From assembly GCA_026929865.2 (NCBI GenBank), contig CM049398.1, positions 16,336,001 to 16,400,000 of the forward strand: 64,000 nucleotides of DNA, written 5' to 3'. Shown here piece by piece: positions 58,001 through 64,000 of this stretch (its first letter is position 1; each line of letters begins with the position of its first letter). The DNA is from Hyperoplus lanceolatus. Lineage: Eukaryota > Chordata > Actinopteri > Uranoscopiformes > Ammodytidae. The notes under the pieces are model-generated. The model had not been told where the DNA came from. It was given only the letters and a program-made list of their open reading frames with translations, and searched no databases. The position numbers and the translations under genes were made by a program.

Positions 58001-58002
58001 TT

Positions 58003-58320
58003 GCACTAGTTGCTCCGTGCTTGTGGAACCAACTGCCACCTGACAAATGTGATTCCCCCTACATTTCTGCCTTTAAATCAAGGCTCAAAACCCATATGTA
58101 CACCCTGGTGTTTCCTCCCCATTAACCTCTGCACTACTTACTTACCTCTGCACTACTATCTGTGTTTATGTGGATGTATGGGCTTTACGTCTTTTATTTT
58201 GGTTATTGTTATTGTACCTTCATTGTTTACCTACTGAATGCACTATGTACAGCACTTTGGACAGTGCAAACTGTCATAAATGTGCTTTTATAAATACATT
58301 TTACTTACTTACTTACTTAT
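58003..58320 (+). mobile_element. L2-type LINE 3' end fragment
   Basis: It encodes APCLWNQLPPDKCDSPYIS then AFKSRLKTHMYTLVF, the short C-terminal region after RT in L2/Maui-like LINEs. A 3'UTR follows, ending in TAAATACATTT and a (TTAC)n tail (58299-58318). Confidence 0.82.
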
Positions 58321-58726
58321 AACTCACCCAGGCCCTTGCGCACAAATCACCCCATCCCCAGAATTTTGGATAATAGGCATGATGCAGCAATTTAGGGTTG
58401 ACATTGTGCTAACTATATAGACTCAAAGTGTAGCATACCAAAGCACTAAAACATGTGTCAAATGTTTTCAAACGTGTCTATAATTGTTCAGACACAATAA
58501 TCAAAAAACCTTGATCATGGAAATTTTACTTTGAAAGGCAAAACACAGTTTTTTGAGCTTAAATGTGCTTATATCTTATTCCTTGTGTCTCCCTTCTTTA
58601 CAGGATGAGTCAAATGGATGGCTCTTCTTAAATATGTGGTCACATTTCCAATTTCTTCCACGGTTTTCTAGAAACAAGGGGTTTTGCAACTTCCAAAACG
58701 CACAAATCACCCCACCTTCCCCTATA

Positions 58727-61285
58727 AGTAACCATCTTTTTAGTATGAAATTCCTTCTCTGTGTTTGGTCTAGGCAGTGGGGAGGGATAGTAAAATAATA
58801 CTTTTGGGACCTTGATTGATTTAAATTTGCAGAGTTATCGCATTCACAGCTAATAGAAAAACTTGGTCATTATAAGCTGATGGAATGCATAAAAATAGCA
58901 CATGAACAACCTCATATAGGCTACATCTGTACATACCTCATACATATTTTTATTATATTTAACAATATTCTATTTCATGTACAGTATACTACTTCACTAC
59001 AGTTAACATGTTTAATGTTATTTCCATGTACAGTATTCTATTTCGTCCACACTTTATTTTATTTTGCATTCTAAATTTACTTAATTTTTATGTGCAAGGT
59101 GCACCATATAGAAATAGAGTAAATTTCTCTACACTTTTTTTTGTCCTTGCAGTACCTTTGTGTTAAAGTTATGTGTCAGGTGGCTTTCATCACCAATGAC
59201 TGCTGCTGTAATTGTTGTGCATATGACATATGAATCTTGAATCTTCCAAACGAAGCTACGCCTGCGCTTGCTATTTCTGGAAATTGTGAATTTGAGAGGA
59301 GTCTAGAAAAGACTCTCTTCTCTCCTCCTCTCCACCTTCCCCAGGTTTTGCATCATCCTACGCATCTTTCATCCTCCTCAGCTTTGATGGCTGCCATATG
59401 TCCATACCACATGTCGTCGGTTTCCCAATAAAAAAAAGAAAAACTTTTCCTTTTTTAAACATTATGAAAACACAGCTCGGACTTATAACATAACATCTTA
59501 GTAGGATTTGATCTGCAATGTGCATCTGCATGTGCGGATCGACCAGAAGAAGACAACCACCACTAAATCCACCGCCACGTCATTAGAAGATGGGGGAAGA
59601 AGGAAGGACAAGAGATTTTCCATCCTCTACCTAGCCACCCATCCGCTCATCCCACCTGTGCAAAACTCCAGTTCCTCCCTGCTTTTAATTCCTCCATCTG
59701 TTTTTCTCTCTTTCCTTTCTGTCTCTCTTTCTTTTCAACCATAACCTGTTTTGGCTCCCCTTCACATTATTCTCCACTGTATAACTCCTTTTTTATGTAA
59801 TTCTCTTCCTGTTCTCTCTCTCTCTCCCTCTTACACCATTGGTCATCATCCAACACACACACACGCACGCACGCACGCACACACACACACACATTCACAC
59901 ACTTCATTTCTTTAAATATTCATTTCCGTCTGTCTCTGATGTGTTTTGGGCAGTTTCCTGTTCCCAGCCCTCCCGCTTCCCTGAGAACCGCCATGTAGGA
60001 AGTGCCAGTCCTGGCACCGGTTCCTCCTCCCCCTTCGACTAGTCACATTCCCAGCTTATAGAGGCCAAGAGAGATGGAGAGAAGGGGGAAGAGAGAGATG
60101 GACCACTGCCATGGCGGTTACTGTCCATTTAATATTACTGGTATCTGGATTCTGTTACAAAAATTGTTGTTGCAATAGCCTTTTCCCAGACAGTATCACC
60201 CTCTTTAGTGGACAACCCGCACAACCCCGCACGCTAATAAACTCAGGGTATTACTCAATTTCACAGCTGGAAGTTTCTTAGAATTTCTCCAATTCTTCTG
60301 ACAGAAAAAATCCCCATGTTTTCCCCAAGATAAACATGCAAACTCTGCGTATTTGTGTTTTATATCAGACTGCAAAATATGTTTTATCCGACATGACAAA
60401 CTGTAATTACTTTTCAATTTTAAGGTCACATTTACAAGGTTCACAGTGAAGAATCAAAAACCTTTGGGGAAGAATTTGCTCAGAGGAAGGGAAAACTCTG
60501 AGGTGAGAAAGCTCTCCTGAGTTTCTCTGGGGGTCTAAAGCAGAAGATGTGCTACTGAGAAGTTAAATATTGGGTGCAGAGGGATACCGTGAATACGTAT
60601 GAAACTGATTTTACTGCTCAATTAGTTTTTAAGACCCCGGTCAATGTCTGGTTTGAGAAGCCTGTTGAGATACTCGCTGGGCTAGAAGGTGGACTACTGT
60701 TTGTCGGCTTTGTATCTAGCTCTCCTAATGCAGCACTATACATCTGAGGTTGACTTGTGCTTTTGAGATTGACGACCAATCAAAAATGACAAATGGCTCT
60801 GTTGCTAACAGGACAATAAATCCACGAGTTTATTTAAAAAAACTATGACTACTTCTAACTATTTTTTCATCAACTCCTGTCTCATAACCATCTGAAAAAC
60901 CATTCCTCGTGGAAAAGTTTATTCTTAAACAGAGGATGTTAAATACAAATGGGTGGTGCAACACAGCTGATCACATGATGTGATAGCTTACCCCATTAAA
61001 AAAGAAATAAAATCTATGTCTCTCTGTTCCCTCAGAGATTTGCACTTTCAAGATTGCTTGCTTTTGGTTTAAGAAGGCAACAATTTGTAGGGAAATTATA
61101 TAGCAAGTTTTAATTAAAGTAAGCGATTTATTTATGTAAATATTTGTGTTAAATCGTTCTTTATTTATACAGTGATCAATTACATAGTGTGCGCGTTTCA
61201 TAAAGCTGATCTCTCAGTCACCCGCTCTGTATATAATCGGCAAATAAACTTTTCGATGATCCCGAAACTGATATCCAATCAGAAG
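58727..61285. other. No gene firmly recognised; repeats and a candidate exon
   Basis: At 59205-59240, GACATATGAATCTTGAATC looks like an L2/Rex1 3' tail. An (AC)n/(ACGC)n microsatellite lies at 59852-59893. Strong pyrimidine tracts precede AG at 59346 and 59953, each followed by short open frames, so exons of an unknown plus-strand gene are possible but unproven. Confidence 0.4.
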
Positions 61286-61352
61286 AGAGAACGCTACAAA
61301 CCGGTACCCGTCTCACTGCCGGTGAGACGGGTACCGGTTTGTAGCATTCTCT
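61286..61352. repeat. Hairpin, 31-bp arms with one mismatch, 5-nt loop
   Basis: The left arm 61286-61316 contains CTACAAACCGGTACCCGTCT and pairs with 61322-61352 (GTGAGACGGGTACCGGTTTG and on) with a single mismatch. The loop is TGCCG. It is pre-miRNA-sized, but there is no independent evidence for processing. Confidence 0.9.
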
Positions 61353-62351
61353 CAGTTCTCACAGAGCGACAGATGGGTGAATGTTTATGCGCCTACAATG
61401 ATGCAGCAGGTAAAAATTCTTCCCAATGTCTGTTTTGATGGTTTTTATCATGTTTTATCACACTTACGGATCTGAGATAATGCTAGATAACTCTCTGCTT
61501 GAAGACCGCAGTGCATTAATGTGGTGACGTAGGGGACGAGGGAGGGGACTGCTAACTGCAGTCACTGACAGGAAGTTAGCTAAACTGACCATTCCGCTAA
61601 CTGAACCTTTAAATAAGAAAAAAGTGCACAGCTTTACTGTGCCCATGTGAGAAAATCCACTGATTCTAATGATTTGATTGTGCCGAGAAAGGTTTCCATT
61701 TAAATACTGATGTGCAAAGCATACAGTTTCAGAAATATCTCATCATGGCCTGTATGCACGTTTCTGCATCCTCTATGCTCTGCCTTTTCCACCGTTATTC
61801 CACAATTTCATCCCTTCCTTCCTCTCCCATCTGGAGCACACAACGCCTCAGGTCTGTCCCTCCCTGCCTGTCAATATGTATAAAAATAACCTGTTGCAGG
61901 ATCCAAGCCCCTGTGCTGACAGCTCAAGGCTGTTCTCAGACTTGTGTTTGTTTGCGTGCATGTCTGTGTACATATGTATGCTTCTGGGGGGAAGGACAGA
62001 TGTTCTCGTAGCTTGGTGCTTTTTTTTTTTAAATTCTGGCTACACACAGACCTGTGATTTATGTTATTGAGCTGTTGTTTTTGCCAAAACAAGACTGGAA
62101 GAGAGATGAGGGGACAGAGGGATGGGCGGAGGGGCCACCGGATAGAATAAAGTGGTAATTGCTCAATTGTTGCATGGCAAGACCCTGAGATGTTGACTGT
62201 CCAAGCTTTATCACCACCGGTGAACATCAACAATGCAAATGTGGTGTTATCACAGTGTGTATGTTCAAATGGCTCTAAAAGATGGCAATACAGTGTTGAC
62301 TTACATCAAATAGACTTAGAACACAATGTTTCAGCATCATATGAGCATAAA
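61353..62351. other. No gene recognised
   Basis: Unassigned sequence. Confidence 0.4.
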
Positions 62352-62946
62352 CGGTAACACTTTATTTGAAGGGGTATAAATAAGACTGTCATTACACTGT
62401 CATAACCATGACATGACCCCTGTCATGAACATTATGAATAGTTATGACTGTTGTCAAACAGTATTATTCGGTCAATTAAGTCACGATTAATGCAACATTG
62501 ACATTGTATGAGTTGTCTTTGTTATGACAACCTGACATAGACGAAGATGAAATAACTTGTTGATGTATTTGTTATGACAACCTGACATAAACTAGACAAA
62601 ATATCTTGTTGATGTCTTGGTTTGTCTATTTGACATTAACCAATAACATTACCTTTCATAAACATGTCATAGTAGGTTTGATTATCAAACTTAAATGAAC
62701 TATTATGATTTATGTGGTAAGATTACATTAAACTGTCATATGCGGAAGGTTTTGACCTTGACTGTCATGAGACCTTTATTATACTGTCTTGAATTATTAT
62801 GTTTGCCTCAAGTAAAGGGAAACAATTTGGGCATTTCAATAACATGTCCTGAAGCGTTATTACACTGTCTAATGCCTTTATAACATGTTCATGAATGATT
62901 CTGTTTGCCTCGAGTAAAGTGAAACAATTTGGACATTTCAATAATA
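62352..62946. repeat. TGTCATGA-rich dispersed repeat with internal direct repeats
   Basis: It starts GGTAACACTTTATTTGAAGG and is rich in TGTCAT/ATGACA units, like a widespread fish non-autonomous element. Internal direct repeats are TTATGACAACCTGACATA (62522 and 62570) and a 45-bp pair beginning GTTTGCCTC (62801 and 62903). A Tc1 element is inserted at the TA at 62945. Confidence 0.65.
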
Positions 62947-64000
62947 CACTCAACAAAAATATAAACGCAACACTTTTGTTTTTGCTCCCATTTTTCATGA
63001 GATGGACTTAAAGATCTAAAATTCATTCCAGACACACAATATTAGCATTTCTCTCAAACATTGTTCACAAATCTGTCTAAATGTGTGATAGTGAGCACTT
63101 CTGCTTTGCTGAGATAATCCATCCCACCTCACAGGTGTGCCACATCAAGATGCTGATCTGACATCATGATTAGTGCACAGGTGTGCCTTAGACTGTCCAC
63201 AATAAAAGGCCACCCTGAAATGTGCAGTTTTGTCTCACAGCAAAATGCCACAGATGCCACAAGCATTGAGGGAGCGTGCAATTGGCATGATGACAGCAGG
63301 AATGTCAACCAGATCTGTTGCTCGTGCATTGAATGTTCATTTCTCCACCATAAGCCGTCTCCAAAGGCGTTTCAGAGAATATGGCAGTACATCCAACCGG
63401 CCTCACAACCGCAGACCACGTGTAACCACAACAGCCCAGGTCCTCCTCATCCAGCAGGTTCACCTCCAAGATCGTCTGAGACCAGCCACTGAGACAGCTG
63501 CTGAAACAATTGGTTTGCATAACCAAACAATTTCTGTCCAAACTGTCAGAAACCGTCTCAGGGAAGCTCAACTTCATGCTCGTCGTCCTCATCGGGGTCT
63601 TGACCTGACTCCAGCTCGTCGCCGTAACAGACTTGAGTGGGCAAATGCTCACATTCGATGGCGTCTGGCACGTTGGAGAGGTGTTCTCTTCACGGATGAA
63701 TCTCGGTTAACATTGTTCAGGGCAGATGGCAGACAGCGTGTGTGGTGTCATGTGGGTGAGCGCTTTGCTGATGTCAATGTTGTGGATCGAGTGGCCCATG
63801 GTGGTGGTGGGGTTATGGTATGGGCAGGCATCTGTTATGGACGAAGAACACAGGGGCATTTTATTGATGGCATTTTGAATGCACAGAGATACCGTGATGA
63901 GATCCTGAGGCCCATTGTTGTGCCATACATCCATGAACATCACCTCACGTTTCAGCAAGATAATGCACGGCCCCATGTTGCAAGGATCTGTACACAATTC
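62947..64000 (+). mobile_element. Tc1 transposon, 5' part, running off the right edge
   Basis: After TA the element begins CACTCAACAAAAATATAAAC, then an IR of about 300 bp with repeated GTGAGCA/CACAGGTGTG segments, then an intact transposase frame. The right end lies beyond the window. Confidence 0.9.
63245..64000 (+). CDS. Tc1 transposase (DDE), open to the window edge
   Basis: The frame of 252 codons from ATG has no stop and is cut by the window end. The N-terminal paired-like helix-turn-helix region starts MPQMPQALRERAIGMMTAGM and includes STRSVARALNVHFSTISRLQ. An AT-hook-like RRPRV motif lies at residues 56-60. The catalytic core shows VLFTDESRL with the first Asp (D151) and QQDNARPHVA with the second Asp (D239), spaced as in Tc1. 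The final Glu, expected about 34 residues later, is outside the window. No frameshift or stop is visible, which is unusual for fish Tc1 copies and suggests a young insertion. The start is supported by its position just inside the left IR. Confidence 0.93.
   Translation, partial: MPQMPQALRERAIGMMTAGMSTRSVARALNVHFSTISRLQRRFREYGSTSNRPHNRRPRVTTTAQVLLIQQVHLQDRLRPATETAAETIGLHNQTISVQTVRNRLREAQLHARRPHRGLDLTPARRRNRLEWANAHIRWRLARWRGVLFTDESRLTLFRADGRQRVWCHVGERFADVNVVDRVAHGGGGVMVWAGICYGRRTQGHFIDGILNAQRYRDEILRPIVVPYIHEHHLTFQQDNARPHVARICTQF

Larger units (their letters stand above)
57597..58726. mobile_element. TA-target DNA transposon with 23-bp TIR and internal motif copies
   Basis: GGGGAAGGTGGGGTGATTTG-type ends are mirrored exactly at 58700-58722, with TA on both sides (57597-57598 and 58723-58724). 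The motif GGGGTGATTTGTGC also occurs inside: as a 16-bp-arm hairpin at 57786-57820, and again reversed at 58338-58353. A truncated L2 LINE (58003-58320) is inserted. A reverse-strand frame next to it may be a transposase tail. Mariner/pogo-type is possible. Confidence 0.75.

Noticed and set aside
57822..58046. Host gene for an acidic 74-residue protein
   Set aside because: Its start lies in an L2 LINE insertion and its end lies in a TA-target transposon, so it is a chimeric reading frame.
62300..62946. CRISPR-like array from regularly repeated TGTCAT units
   Set aside because: Units are irregular and spacers are not unique; the region is a eukaryotic dispersed repeat.

Overview
The window is nuclear DNA from a vertebrate, almost certainly a teleost fish. 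The evidence is a spliced PPP1R37 gene with small exons and long introns, a polyadenylated H2A variant of the SQEF type, and a dense load of fish-type transposons (Rex1/L2 and RTE LINEs, Tc1, hAT, PIF/Harbinger, TTAA- and TA-target elements, tRNA-derived SINEs). Nothing suggests bacterial, organellar or viral DNA.

The main gene is PPP1R37, a leucine-rich-repeat regulator of protein phosphatase 1, on the minus strand. Seven coding exons were placed by splice signals and continuous reading frame: 42145-41389, 21973-21876, 12164-12119, 11964-11864, 5700-5581, 1030-880 and 758-603. They give about 476 codons, and the gene continues past the left edge. Exon 1 encodes a long acidic N-terminus ending in a KVTF motif. 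Intron 1 is 19.4 kb and intron 2 is 9.7 kb; together they hold most of the transposons.

Upstream of PPP1R37 lies its presumed promoter (about 42.95-43.26 kb), a SINE, and a short minus-strand histone gene (44497-44919). The histone gene encodes a divergent H2A ending in SQEF, with a 5'UTR intron, a TATA box and an AATAAA signal. From 46.7 to 48.8 kb is a 5'-truncated RTE-type LINE with one frameshift. From 48.9 to 64 kb I recognise no complete host gene. That stretch has a candidate minus-strand terminal exon (50758-50817), a three-layer transposon nest (52.05-55.87 kb), an hAT-like element (56.1-57.1 kb), a TA-target element with many copies of one motif (57.6-58.7 kb), a 31-bp-arm hairpin (61.3 kb), and a Tc1 element whose transposase frame is still open at the right edge.

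The most unusual structure is at 6.85-10.54 kb, inside a PPP1R37 intron. It contains two successive inverted repeats (arms of about 750 bp and 398 bp, the latter looking identical) inside the remains of one larger transposon. In both cases the segment between the arms is inverted relative to the order expected for the outer element, as if recombination between the arms had flipped each one. I found no new biological system with confidence. The inverted-repeat cluster, the SQEF histone and the captured-exon-like segment in the 52-56 kb nest deserve the closest look.
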